Shown here piece after piece: positions 27,307 to 36,312 of a stretch of 48,510 nt of DNA. Origin of the DNA: Methanobacteriota archaeon (lineage in GTDB: Archaea; Halobacteriota; Methanosarcinia; Methanosarcinales; Methanosarcinaceae); the NCBI GenBank assembly GCA_016841625.1, contig JAENYU010000019.1, positions 1 through 48,510 on the forward strand, given 5' to 3'. Under the pieces are notes generated by a model that was given only the letters and a program-made list of their open reading frames with translations, had not been told where the DNA came from and searched no databases. The position numbers and the translations under genes were made by a program. Position 1 is the stretch's first letter; every line of letters starts with the position of its first letter.

Positions 27307-28539
27307 TTAATTTTCAATTTGTTTAGATAGCGAATAGCTCAAACAGTCCAGCACTTCCGAAGTCATAAAAAGGTCAGGGAAATTGTTATCCGGCTCGACG
27401 GTGGAAGTTTTGAGGCCCATAATGCCGGCAAGCAGGTTAAACATCCTGGGATTTACATCATTGGAAAACCTGCGTATGGCAAACTGCCTGTACATCCCAT
27501 ACCCGAACCTGAAGAACCTATGGCTCATTGGATAATTTCCTATGTTTGCAGTCTTGAAAGCCGTGAAAACCGAAGCAGGGAAACTGAGCATTGAAGTGCT
27601 TTCCCAGCGGTTTGCAATATCTTTGACATTTGATTCGAGCACCTTCAGGGCTTTTTCCGCATTTTCCGAATAAGCGGAATTCCATTTTGTCCCGTACATG
27701 AAGCAGGGGACTGAAAAAGCGTATGCCCCGCTTAGATAATAGGCAAACATCAGGCCGCTCTTTGACCAGTCGAATTTTCCGTCAGGAAACTGGACAGAAG
27801 AAAGCCATGTGAGCCCTTTTTCAAATTCAGGTTCAAGCCAGTCACTTTCCAGTGAATCTATAATCTTGAGCAGGTAATAGAGGGTTACACCCTGGTAGTG
27901 GACACAGGGGATGTCCAGGCAGTACTGGTAATTTCCCTTGTTTTCATTGGTATAGGGAAAAGCCCCGTCTGAAAACTGGTACCTGCAGATATGTTCCGCC
28001 GTGGTCCTGGCCACATCGAGGCATTCGGAATCCGAAAATACTTTACCGTATTTTGCAAGAAACGCCCCGCAGGTGGCGTCCACGTTCAGATGGTCTGCTA
28101 CGTAAACGGATGATTTTTTGAAATAGCCGGGAGAAAGCTGGTTTTCGAGTACAAAATCCCTTGCCCTCCGGGCAGCTTCCGCAAATTTCTCGTTTTCAAG
28201 GGCCTTGAAACCGTCAACCATAGCCTCTCCAACAATAGAAGTAATAAGAGCCGAAGGCTGGTCGTATTTCACATGCACCTCGTTCCAGGAACCGTTAGTG
28301 TTCTGTTTCCGGAGCAGCCAGTTCAGGAGTTTCTCGACAAGCTCAGTATAATCCGTATCATCGGGATCGTTGATGCGCATCAGCGTTTTGGCACATTCAG
28401 CATTGACACGGTTTCTCGCAATGCCATATACAGGGTCCACAGTATAAGCGAGGTCACCTTCAACTTTAATGCTGGGAAGAATTCCATTCCGGATAATTCT
28501 TGTAACAAGTGCATGCATCTGTTCATTGAGACTCTGCAA
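27307..28539 (-). CDS. Alpha/alpha-toroid-like protein of exopolysaccharide clusters
   Basis: A 410-residue soluble protein with repeated helical motifs of the terpene-cyclase/glycosidase toroid kind: LLNWLLRKQNTNGSWNEVH, ARDFVLENQLSPGYFKKS, TAEHICRYQFSDGAFPYTN and GLTWLSSVQFPDGKFDWS. These resemble QxxDGSW repeats but no catalytic signature was recognised. Proteins like this sit beside the two-domain oxidoreductase and a WbuB-like glycosyltransferase in polysaccharide clusters; the function is unknown. It overlaps the upstream glycosyltransferase gene by 17 bases, so the two are translated from one message. Confidence 0.7.
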   Translation of the reverse strand: MQSLNEQMHALVTRIIRNGILPSIKVEGDLAYTVDPVYGIARNRVNAECAKTLMRINDPDDTDYTELVEKLLNWLLRKQNTNGSWNEVHVKYDQPSALITSIVGEAMVDGFKALENEKFAEAARRARDFVLENQLSPGYFKKSSVYVADHLNVDATCGAFLAKYGKVFSDSECLDVARTTAEHICRYQFSDGAFPYTNENKGNYQYCLDIPCVHYQGVTLYYLLKIIDSLESDWLEPEFEKGLTWLSSVQFPDGKFDWSKSGLMFAYYLSGAYAFSVPCFMYGTKWNSAYSENAEKALKVLESNVKDIANRWESTSMLSFPASVFTAFKTANIGNYPMSHRFFRFGYGMYRQFAIRRFSNDVNPRMFNLLAGIMGLKTSTVEPDNNFPDLFMTSEVLDCLSYSLSKQIEN

Positions 28540-29776
28540 AAATTACACCCTCCCCCTGGACCTTCGTTTTTTCTACACTGCCAATGCTTTCAATGTTTAT
28601 TTTCAGGGAAGCTGCTATCTGTTTGCGGCTGTAATATTTCTCGACAAAAGCCCTGCCTTTCTGTCCCATTTCCGATCTATTCTCAGGGTTTTTCAGGAGA
28701 TCAAGTATCACTTCAGCGATAGCATCAGGGTCATTTTCTGCGATTACTCCCCCGCCTGATTTTTCAGCCAGTTTACGGATCTCGCCTTTCCCGCAGCCCA
28801 CAAAGGGAATCCCACAGGCCATGTATTCATAGGCTTTTGTAGGGACAGCATATTCGAGAGTTTTCAACTTTTTCACAGGGGCAACGCCCATAAGGGATTC
28901 GGAAAGCATTTTCGGGATATCTTCCCTAGGGACAAGGCCCGGGAATTCCACGTAACCCGTTAAATCGGTATCTATCGTCAGCTTCTCAAGATACTCTTTT
29001 ATGTCCCCGGCTCCAGCAATCATCAGCTTCAAATCGAAATGCTCATTGACCTTCTTCATTGCAAGAATTACATCTTCAAGGTCCTGGGCATGTCCTATAT
29101 TTCCTGCGTAAATAATCCTGTTTTTCTTCGGAACGTCAAGGGGATAAAAGAAACCTGTATCCACTCCATTGGATGTGATCTTTATTTTATTCTCATCGAT
29201 GTTTTTATAGGTCCTCACAATGTCCTGGCCCAGTTCCTCGGTGGTAACGCAGATCATATCGGTATTGGAATAACAGATCTGCTCGTATGCCCTGCTCATC
29301 TTTTCAAAGAGGCTGCCTTTTTTCAAGAAACCGAGACTTATAGAAGCATTGATCCAGAGGTCCCTTACATCCATGACCCATTTCTTTTTGAACAATAACT
29401 TAGCAGGAATTCCGCCAAACCCTGTGAAAATCGGAGGTGCGGAAGTAATAATTACGTCAAATTTACGGAAATTGAAAAGTATCCATAAGATACTGTGAAG
29501 AGGAAATGAAAGATAATAAGCTATCCTGGCCACAAAGCCCGGGTCCTGGGAATCAGGCTGCCAGGCAAGCAAATTCACCACTTTTATGCCGTTCAATTTC
29601 CTGGATTTGGAAATTTTCCACTTCCTTTTGAAAGAACCAGGAGGAAAACTCGGATGTGGAGCAAGGACAGTAACATTTTCACCCATTTTTTGGAGGTGAC
29701 TAGACATATCAAAGATCCGAGATGCATTTCCAGATTTTTCAGGTGGAAAATGCTGTGAAATGATCAAAATCTCCAT
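28523..29776 (-). CDS. GT4-family glycosyltransferase, WbuB-like
   Basis: A 417-residue transferase of the group typified by E. coli WbuB (N-acetyl-fucosaminyl transferase). It begins MEILIISQHFPPEKSGNASRIFDM, has PPIFTGFGGIPAKLLFKKKWVMDVRDLWI, ITSNGVDTGFFYPLD, IIYAGNIGHAQDLEDVILAM, and the donor motif EYAVPTKAYEYMACGIPFVG. The start ATG 29776 is about 55 bases after the GT2 gene and the 3' end overlaps the toroid gene. GC-rich codon use like the flanks, unlike the AT-rich island transferases. Exact substrate unknown. Confidence 0.9.
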   Translation of the reverse strand: MEILIISQHFPPEKSGNASRIFDMSSHLQKMGENVTVLAPHPSFPPGSFKRKWKISKSRKLNGIKVVNLLAWQPDSQDPGFVARIAYYLSFPLHSILWILFNFRKFDVIITSAPPIFTGFGGIPAKLLFKKKWVMDVRDLWINASISLGFLKKGSLFEKMSRAYEQICYSNTDMICVTTEELGQDIVRTYKNIDENKIKITSNGVDTGFFYPLDVPKKNRIIYAGNIGHAQDLEDVILAMKKVNEHFDLKLMIAGAGDIKEYLEKLTIDTDLTGYVEFPGLVPREDIPKMLSESLMGVAPVKKLKTLEYAVPTKAYEYMACGIPFVGCGKGEIRKLAEKSGGGVIAENDPDAIAEVILDLLKNPENRSEMGQKGRAFVEKYYSRKQIAASLKINIESIGSVEKTKVQGEGVIFAESQ

Positions 29777-29830
29777 AACCCTACCCCAGCAATAATAAAC
29801 GTCCTGATAAACAACAACCTTTATTGGGCT

Positions 29831-30751
29831 TCAATTCAAATTTTTGGCTTCCTGTATCATCCTCGCCATCGAATGCAGTATAATCCCAGTAAACGCCATA
29901 AACATACCAGTCAGCATCAGAATCATCATCAAAATCGTAGGCCCAAACTGCAAACTACCTCCTCGATAAAATATCTGTAAAAAAATAAGCCCCATCTGAA
30001 GTCCCCCAATTCCTATAATAATCCCGGGAACCGTAAAATAATAAAGAGGCTTTCTAAACTCCATATCCCGCAAAACCTTAACCAGAACGCCAACTCCATG
30101 TTTCACGGGATTTTCCGTCGAGCAGTCCACATCGTACCGGACCCCAACCTCTACTTCCTTGATACGAAGTCCAGCATTCCCGGCATCAGCAAGCATTTCA
30201 CTTTCAATTGCCAGGCCGCTGGAATTGAAGCGAAAAAGGTTTTTCGTAGAGCCCGCAAACGCCCGAAAACCACTCTGGGTATCAGTGACATGGAGCCCTG
30301 AATTCAGGTTTGTAACTTGATTCAAAACAAACTGCCCTAATCGGCGGTATGCAGGTGTATTTTTCTCGTTGCCGTTCATGTAGCGGCTTCCGATTACAAG
30401 ATCAGCGTCTCCTTTAAGTATCAGGGCAATTAGTGTGGGAATCTCGCAGGGGTTGTGCTGCCCATCGGAGTCAATGGTCAAGATCACATCAGTATCTGCT
30501 ACAACTTCAAAACCGGTTTTAAGGGCAGCTCCTTTGCCCATGTTTGTGAGATGGCAAATAACTTCAGCCCCGGCAAGCATCGCTACATCTGCTGTGTGGT
30601 CGCTACTCCCATCGTCAACGACAATAACTCTGTCTACATATTCCTTTGTCCAAAGGATAACGCTCCCTATAGAGATCTCCTCATTAAACGCAGGAAGAAT
30701 TGCCGTTATTTTGTTCGAAGTGGTTTCTCGATTAACATACCCCTCTACCAA
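29831..30751 (-). CDS. GT2-family glycosyltransferase, DPM-synthase-like
   Basis: A 306-residue GT-A enzyme with two C-terminal membrane helices. It has ITAILPAFNEEISIGSVILW, RVIVVDDGSSDHTADVA, GKGAALKTGFEV, and the metal-binding DSDG in ILTIDSDGQHNP, followed by GSRYMNG and DTQSGFRAF, all typical of polyprenyl-phosphate sugar synthases (dolichyl-phosphate glucose/mannose synthase type). It probably charges a lipid phosphate with a sugar for use outside the membrane. The frame starts at TTG 30751 with a G-rich stretch upstream; no ATG is available. It is the first gene of a minus-strand operon of four. Confidence 0.87.
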   Translation of the reverse strand: MVEGYVNRETTSNKITAILPAFNEEISIGSVILWTKEYVDRVIVVDDGSSDHTADVAMLAGAEVICHLTNMGKGAALKTGFEVVADTDVILTIDSDGQHNPCEIPTLIALILKGDADLVIGSRYMNGNEKNTPAYRRLGQFVLNQVTNLNSGLHVTDTQSGFRAFAGSTKNLFRFNSSGLAIESEMLADAGNAGLRIKEVEVGVRYDVDCSTENPVKHGVGVLVKVLRDMEFRKPLYYFTVPGIIIGIGGLQMGLIFLQIFYRGGSLQFGPTILMMILMLTGMFMAFTGIILHSMARMIQEAKNLN

Positions 30752-30835
30752 AATAAGAGAACCCCCAAAATCCTCAAGCAGGTTATTTCGAACACAGAGA
30801 TATAGAATATATAATGATGAATTAATAAATTCCTA

Positions 30836-30846
30836 GATATATAAAC
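30836..30846 (-). promoter_or_regulatory. TATA box for the GT2-led minus-strand operon
   Basis: On the minus strand the sequence reads gtttatatatc, a good archaeal TATA box, about 90 bases upstream of the TTG start at 30751. No competing gene lies between. Confidence 0.5.
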
Positions 30847-31218
30847 ATTTAGGGGCAAAAAAGAATGGGGTAGTACATATTTTTGAAAAACAATAAACAA
30901 GAGAGCCTTTTGGGGTGGGTCCAGAATAAAAAATAATACCCAAATTTCCCCAAATACTCAAAGATATGAGAACCAATTAAAAACCCTCGAAAAAGGGGGA
31001 AAATATTTCATAGAACAAAGTAATATGAGTTAATGGGGAGTAAAAACTGTTGGGGAAAGTACATTGAGATATTTCCTTTTATAAACTGGAATCTGTACTG
31101 AGAGAGGAATCTCTGTTCAATTCCTGTATCTGCTACCAGTGCTCATTTTTCCAATCCCCGACGAAGAAATAAAAACGGGATCAAGTTGAAACTGAGGAAT
31201 ACTTGTTGAAGAGGTAAG
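30847..31218. other. Divergent intergenic region
   Basis: No gene is seen between the minus-strand GT2 operon and the plus-strand DUF1616 gene. A plus-strand TATA-like ttttataaac lies at about 31077-31086, 133 bases before the DUF1616 start, and may be its promoter. Confidence 0.4.
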
Positions 31219-32115
31219 ATGGCCGAATCCAGAAAATTTCCCTCTGACCTGTTCCTTGTAATAGGTCTTGTGGTTCTGACCGACATATTCGTACTCGTGC
31301 CTCCGCTCAGTGAGAGTTTTATCCGAACAGCGTTAGGGCTCCCAATTGTGCTTTTCCTGCCAGGGTATGCCCTGATAGCGGCTCTCTTTCCCTCAAAAGA
31401 AGACCTTGATGGAATTGAGAGGGCTGCACTCTCTTTTGGGCTGAGCATTGCGGTAGTGCCGCTGATAGGGCTTGGCCTGAATTACACCTCCTGGGGGATA
31501 AGACTCATTCCTGTACTTGTGAGCATTTCCGCATTTACCCTGGCAATGTGTGGGGTAGCTTACTACAGGAGGAGGCAGTTGCCTGAGGACAAAAGGTTTG
31601 AAGTCCCCTTCAAAGCTTCCGCGCTTGCCCTGAAGGCTGAAATTCTGGAAAAACCTGAAACAAAAGTCGACAAAATTCTCACGGTCATCCTTATATTTTC
31701 CATCCTTATTTCGGTGGGAACCCTGATCTACGTGATTGTTACACCTAAAGAAGGGGAGCATTTCACGGAGTTCTATATCCTGGGACCCGAGGGTATGGCT
31801 GACAACTACCCGACCATATATACGCCAGGAGACAGCGGAACCGTTATAGTCGGGGTCGTAAACCACGAGTATCGGACTGTGAACTATACCATGGACATCC
31901 GGCTCGAGAACGTCTCCCAGCCCCTCCCTGAAAACCTGAAACAGATCCGGCTCGGGCACAACATGACCTGGGAAGAGCCTGTAACCATAACCCCGACCTT
32001 CGAAGGCACGGACATGAAACTCGAATTCCTGCTCTACAACGACACTGGAAAAAGCATGCCCTACAGGGACCTGCACCTATGGATCAATGTAAGCGAGACG
32101 GCAAAGGAGGTATGA
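31219..32115 (+). CDS. DUF1616 membrane protein (copy 1)
   Basis: A 298-residue protein of the archaeal DUF1616 family, function not established. The N-terminal half holds about four hydrophobic helices (VIGLVVLTDIFVLVPPL, LPIVLFLPGYALIAALF, FGLSIAVVPLIGLGLNYTSW, and one near residue 165). The C-terminal half is an extracellular beta-rich domain starting TPKEGEHFTEFYILGPEG and ending HLWINVSE. It has an agaggt ribosome site. Its TGA at 32113-32115 overlaps an ATG at 32112 and lies five bases before the CPBP gene's preferred ATG 32118, so the two are coupled. A close paralogue with the same partner is at 37950. Confidence 0.88.
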   Translation: MAESRKFPSDLFLVIGLVVLTDIFVLVPPLSESFIRTALGLPIVLFLPGYALIAALFPSKEDLDGIERAALSFGLSIAVVPLIGLGLNYTSWGIRLIPVLVSISAFTLAMCGVAYYRRRQLPEDKRFEVPFKASALALKAEILEKPETKVDKILTVILIFSILISVGTLIYVIVTPKEGEHFTEFYILGPEGMADNYPTIYTPGDSGTVIVGVVNHEYRTVNYTMDIRLENVSQPLPENLKQIRLGHNMTWEEPVTITPTFEGTDMKLEFLLYNDTGKSMPYRDLHLWINVSETAKEV

Positions 32116-32117
32116 AT

Positions 32118-33038
32118 ATGGAAATGACGGACCTTCCAACCGGGAATTAGGAGAAAGAAAGCTTTACAGAAGCCGGGAATCCGAATCTTACCGTTATTGT
32201 TGAAGAAAAGGAAGAGCCCCTCAAAACAGAAAGATTGGAAACTCACGGGCTGGAAAGTCCTGATTTCAGGAATAAGGTAATTTACGTGGGGATACCTATC
32301 CTGGCCATCGCCTTTGCGGAAATGTTGATTTATTCCGGAAGGGTAAAAGAAGCCATATGGGTGCACACAGCCATCCTGATTGGCCTTTCCCTTTCCATAA
32401 CATTCATGAAAAACGAAGAGGTTTACAAAACATACCAGGCCCTTTTGCTCCTTCCGATCCTTCGTCTGGTCAACCTCTCGATGCCTATATTTTTTGACAT
32501 AACCCTTTACTCTTTCGTTCTCATCTATGCCCCCCTTGCATTCCCTGTAACGATTGCTGCTGTCCACCAGCATTTGACACGCGGAGAGGTGGGGATAACT
32601 TTCAAGAATATATGGCTGTATCTTCCTTTCTCTATACTGTTAGGCTTTGGGCTGGGAATGGGAGAATACCTGACAATCCGGACAGACTACCTTATCCCCG
32701 ACCTTTCCTTCCTGAACATCTTAAAACTAACACTTGTAATGGTTTTCTTTGTGGGGCTTGTCGAAGAGTTAATATTCAGGGCGATGCTGCAAACAAGCCT
32801 TAGCAAACTCTTCGGGGCGTGGACGGGGATACTGCTTTCAAGCATGCTTTTTGGCTTCATGCACTCCGGTTACGGGACTTCCTACGAAGTGTTATACACT
32901 TTTTTTGTGGGGGCCATCATAGGATACATGTTCTACAAAACCCAAAGCCTGCCGTTCGTCACAATGGTTCACGGCTTCGTAAATGTATTTTTGTTCGGGT
33001 TCATCCCCCATCTGGGTCCCGGCCTCGGAATCCTGTGA
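32118..33038 (+). CDS. CPBP-family intramembrane protease with in-frame UAG
   Basis: A predicted intramembrane glutamic/metal-type protease (CAAX/Abi family). Core motifs are EELIFRAMLQ, FGFMHSGYG and HGFVNVFLF, the conserved EExxxR, FxxxH and HxxxN boxes, within about eight membrane helices. The best start is ATG 32118, with the Shine-Dalgarno aaggagg (32104-32110) seven bases upstream. From there codon 11 is TAG (32148-32150), after which the same frame runs open to TGA 33036-33038. The only start after the TAG that keeps the whole membrane part is TTG 32235, with no ribosome site. Starting at 32118 gives about 59 residues before PILAIAFAE, against 61 in the paralogue at 38849. Reading UAG as pyrrolysine is likely if this is Methanosarcina; a nonsense mutation is the alternative. 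Confidence 0.8.
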
Positions 33039-33104
33039 TGTATTTATATACATGCCCCTTTCAGCCCACTTTCCGCAGATGTCTTTTCAATTTTCACAAT
33101 TTTT

Positions 33105-33245
33105 CCGCGGGACAGAAAGGAGATTAAAAAGGAAGACGAACTGGAAGAACCTGAAGCCGTGTTCAAAAAAGAAACGGGGGAATGGAAATGCCCAACATTG
33201 CAGAAAACCCATCCAGTTAACCACCAGGTTACAGGATTTCTGTAA
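33105..33245 (+). pseudogene. Possible short coding remnant
   Basis: A plus-strand frame with charged, protein-like content (KKEDELEEPEAVFKKETGEW, then KCPTLQKTHPVNHQVTGFL) ends at TAA 33243. It has no convincing start and overlaps the end of the minus-strand small protein. It may be the tail of a lost gene; confidence is low. Confidence 0.25.
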
Positions 33246-33426
33246 TTTTGAAGACAACAGTTGCACTGAAAGTTATCAACAGTGACACAATCCCCATTTT
33301 TAAGGAACTATCCAGAGCTTTTCCCCAGAGCTTCGATGCTGAAAGGACCTCTTTGAACGAGAGAAGCGTAATCAATCCGATTACGGCTATGAACCCGAAT
33401 TCAGGAAGTCCCGGAGCAGTCAGCAT
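33229..33426 (-). CDS. Small two-helix membrane protein, start uncertain
   Basis: The minus-strand frame encodes 65 residues from ATG 33426 with two hydrophobic helices (GFIAVIGLITLLSF and MGIVSLLITFSATVVFKI). The frame stays open upstream of that ATG, giving a Ser/Ala repeat (SSSAVSSSAISSSA, made by a 15-base DNA repeat at about 33437-33480), back to an in-frame TAG at 33505-33507, preceded by a hydrophobic stretch that could start at GTG 33543. A longer protein reading through the TAG is possible but weaker than the other cases. No family was recognised. Confidence 0.45.
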   Translation of the reverse strand: MLTAPGLPEFGFIAVIGLITLLSFKEVLSASKLWGKALDSSLKMGIVSLLITFSATVVFKITEIL

Positions 33427-33730
33427 AGAGAGAGCGCTGGATGAAATTGCGCTCGATGAGACCGCACTGGATGAAATTATACTTGTTAGCCTGTTAATTC
33501 CCCCCTACAAGCTTATTCCCGTTTTTATTATAAAAATGAGCACAATAATATAAAAAACTGCTCCAACCCCATGACAGCATTTCGAAAGACTGCAGGTATT
33601 TACTCCCCATTTATAAACAATGAAGAGCATAGTCTTTCTATTGATACGGAAAATAAGAAATATTCCGGAATCGGGGGAAAGAATAATCCAGGGAGAAGAG
33701 GAAAGAATAACCCAGGGAAAAGGAGAAAGA

Positions 33731-33738
33731 ATATAAAC
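33731..33738 (+). promoter_or_regulatory. TATA box of the secreted-protein gene
   Basis: atataaac lies about 30 bases upstream of ATG 33766. Archaeal transcription starts about 25 bases after the TATA box, so the message would begin only a few bases before that ATG, which supports 33766 as the start codon. Confidence 0.5.
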
Positions 33739-33765
33739 AGACCTTAACACCGTGGGGGTGCTTTT

Positions 33766-34671
33766 ATGAAATTTACCTTTTTTAACTGTAGGAACTAGGA
33801 GAGAGTAAAGACACTGATTGTCCTATTATTTATTTCCGTGATTATTGCATTGACGATTCATTCCGGAGCTGCTGCTGTATCCGACTGGGAACTGACACCT
33901 GAAAACCCGGTTGTGGGGGATACGGTGGAGATAAAGGGAAGCGCGTCCCCGGAAGAAGAAATAGACGTGCTGGTATCTTTTGATAGGGAAGTCCAGGTTT
34001 CGGATGGAAGATACGAATACCTGCTTGAGGATATGAAAATCCCTTCAGGGTTCAACAACCGTTTCACAGTACAGGCGATAGGAGCAGACGACCTGAACGT
34101 GAGGGTAAAGATGATCCTTTGGCTGACAAAGAGTGCACAGGCCATCGGGGGGACTGCTACCGTGTCCCAGTCCAGGGTCCCACCGGGGACTTACAGGATC
34201 AAGATCGACGGAGATGCAAGCGGTCCCAGTGTTGAGCTCAAGATTGCCGCACTCCAGCAGATAAAGGCGGATTCAGAGGGGAAATTCCTGTATACTTACA
34301 ACACGAAATCCATGCCTGCTGGGAATTTTGAGGTAGAAGTGGGAGGATACACGGAGCAGGTCACCCTGAAACAGGAAGAAGGCCCCCTGCCAGGTCTGAT
34401 TCCGGATACTGCACCGACCGACGAAGAGGAAGTAAATGTGGATGAAAACGGAAGCGAGGAAGAAAACTCATCTCCCCAGGAAGCGGTAAAGGGAGAGAGT
34501 GGCTTTGAAGAGGAATCGGATCAGGGCACTTTTCAGGATGAAAACGGCAGCAAAATAATCGGTTCCGGGGGGGAGAAATACGAGTTTGGTGGGTCTTCCA
34601 TCCTGGGAGGGCTCATGGCAGGAATGATAGTGCTTTTGCTATATTCGAAGCTCAAAAAACCTAAAAAATGA
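33766..34671 (+). CDS. Secreted membrane-anchored protein with in-frame UAG
   Basis: The ATG at 33766 follows gggggtg by five bases. It is followed by nine more codons (MKFTFFNCRN), then TAG at 33796-33798, then an open frame to TGA 34669-34671. The signal peptide (RVKTLIVLLFISVIIALTI, cleavage near GAAA) begins right after the TAG. The first standard start after the TAG, GTG 33838, would cut the signal in half. The mature part is a beta-rich domain (WELTPENPVVGDTVEIKGSA, GTYRIKIDGDASGP), a Glu-rich linker and a C-terminal membrane helix (GGLMAGMIVLLLYSKLKK). So reading UAG as pyrrolysine, or a mutated start (the GTA at 33805), must be assumed. It precedes another secreted protein gene on the same strand. 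Family not recognised. Confidence 0.72.
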
Positions 34672-34890
34672 TTCAAGAAAGGTTGGGAATTTCCTGAATA
34701 AAGAAAGCAGCCCTTCAGGAACTCCTTCAAGTATATATAATCAAATAAATATATATTGTAAAATAATATATATCCCTAGAGACGACTACTACGTAATTAA
34801 AAGAGGGGGGGTAGTTAAAATTCAATAGGGGGGAGGGGACGGAGAAGAAAGGGATATAAAAGGGACATCAAACATAATGGGGGGAAGTAG
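34672..34890. promoter_or_regulatory. AT-rich promoter region
   Basis: The stretch at about 34733-34775 is almost pure A/T with several TATA-like strings (tatatataatc, aatatatatcc) and a near-palindromic feel. It should contain the promoter of the 34891 gene, probably the aatatatatcc near 34766. Confidence 0.4.
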
Positions 34891-36312
34891 TTGAAGAAGA
34901 GATCAGGGATACTAATCGGAACAATTTTGCTCCTGATATCCGTAATCCCTTCAGGATTATCAGCGGCTCTTTCCGAAGAGGAGCCATACATAGCAGTCAT
35001 AGAGAAAAACGAAGAACAAATTCTTTTTGCAGACCACAATGAGAGTGAAACCGAAGGCAACTGGATTCTCCTGAGCGGAGGCAAAGCAATAAAGCTACCG
35101 GAACCATTCACGTTCACGTATAACGGAGTCAACGGGATTGACTATGCAGGGGGAAGTCTTGAACTGAACGTCGAGAACGATACGAACCATGTGATAACTT
35201 ATCCGTATTCGAACCATTCCTTCTATACTTCAGAAGAGAGCGTGGAAATGGACTTCAAAGGTTCAAGCGATTTTAAAGACCAGGAAGTCTCGGTTTACCT
35301 GGTGGACATGAGGAACACCAGCCTGAGTTCAATCTCTGACGCTTACAAAGCCATCAAGGAAGAGAACCCGGATAGTTTTGAAGATATTTTCAATGACACC
35401 GTAAATTCGCACACACAGGTTGCAGCCGAAACCCTGGACGAAAACGGGGACCTGCCAGCACCCCTTGAACTGGGAACCCAGCCCGAGGGCCTTCACGGGG
35501 TTCTCGTCCTTCTCAATGACTCATCAGAGGATAAGAAGATACTTTCCATGACCTGTTTTGAGGTCCTGGAATACGAACTTGGTATCGAAGCCCCGGAGAG
35601 CCTGGATGAAGGAAGCGACCTGGAAATAAGCCTTGCTTTAGAGAATGTGACCGAAACCGACGCCCTGACCTATGGAGCAGTCCTGGTCAAAGCCAGCGCT
35701 TACTATGCGGACATAAGGCTTAACTCCAACGGGACATGGGACGAAACGGACGTCATCATAAACAATGTAGATATTATCGAAGAGTTTGATATCAATTCCT
35801 CGAACCTCGAATCCAAATTCGGCAGGGATGAACTTCAGACCGAAATCCAGACTCTGATAGGGGAAGGTAACGGAACGATAACGATCGGTGAAGAGAACGA
35901 GAGTAAACTGTCCCTGACAGCTTTTGACCTTACCCCCGGGGACTACCTGCTCTTTGCAGGGGCGTATGAAGAAGGTAAGGGCATCGTAGGAATAGACCAG
36001 AAAGAGCTGACGATAGTTTCATCCGTAGGAAACGGCAGCTCATCGGATTCCTCCGGTTCGGGCTCAAGCTCCGCTTCGAGTTCCGTTTCGAACAGTGAAC
36101 CAGCTGACCTCAGCACAAATGCGGTTGAAGAGGCGTTCGCCCTGAGAGAAGCACCATCCGTCCTGGAAGAAGAAACCGAAGCATCCTATTCCGAAGGTAA
36201 AGGAGTAGCCGCCGAGGTCCCGAAAAAAGGTATTTCCAAAGAAATGGGCTTTTTCATGGGCTTCGCAGGAATACTCATGATCGGAATTGCGGCGATGAAG
36301 AGAATGGGCTAA
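34891..36312 (+). CDS. Secreted methanogen surface protein, C-terminal anchor
   Basis: A 473-residue protein starting at TTG 34891, with ggggggaag as ribosome site. It has a signal peptide (KKRSGILIGTILLLISVIPSGLSA), a long extracellular part with many N-glycosylation sequons (NDT, NHS, NDS, NGT, NES), a Ser/Gly-rich linker near residue 380 (GNGSSSDSSGSGSSSASSS), and a final membrane helix MGFFMGFAGILMIGIAAM followed by KRMG. It resembles a group of methanogen extracellular proteins known from Methanosarcina (TIGR04279-like), though that assignment is from memory. It lies between the two DUF1616/CPBP pairs and could be a substrate of that machinery or a target of the glycans made here; both are inference. 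Confidence 0.75.
   Translation: MKKRSGILIGTILLLISVIPSGLSAALSEEEPYIAVIEKNEEQILFADHNESETEGNWILLSGGKAIKLPEPFTFTYNGVNGIDYAGGSLELNVENDTNHVITYPYSNHSFYTSEESVEMDFKGSSDFKDQEVSVYLVDMRNTSLSSISDAYKAIKEENPDSFEDIFNDTVNSHTQVAAETLDENGDLPAPLELGTQPEGLHGVLVLLNDSSEDKKILSMTCFEVLEYELGIEAPESLDEGSDLEISLALENVTETDALTYGAVLVKASAYYADIRLNSNGTWDETDVIINNVDIIEEFDINSSNLESKFGRDELQTEIQTLIGEGNGTITIGEENESKLSLTAFDLTPGDYLLFAGAYEEGKGIVGIDQKELTIVSSVGNGSSSDSSGSGSSSASSSVSNSEPADLSTNAVEEAFALREAPSVLEEETEASYSEGKGVAAEVPKKGISKEMGFFMGFAGILMIGIAAMKRMG

Noticed and set aside
33248-33553. A 101-residue plus-strand frame opposite the small membrane protein
   Set aside because: It lacks a ribosome site and its ALDEI repeats come from the same 15-base DNA repeat; the minus-strand frame has two membrane helices and looks more real.
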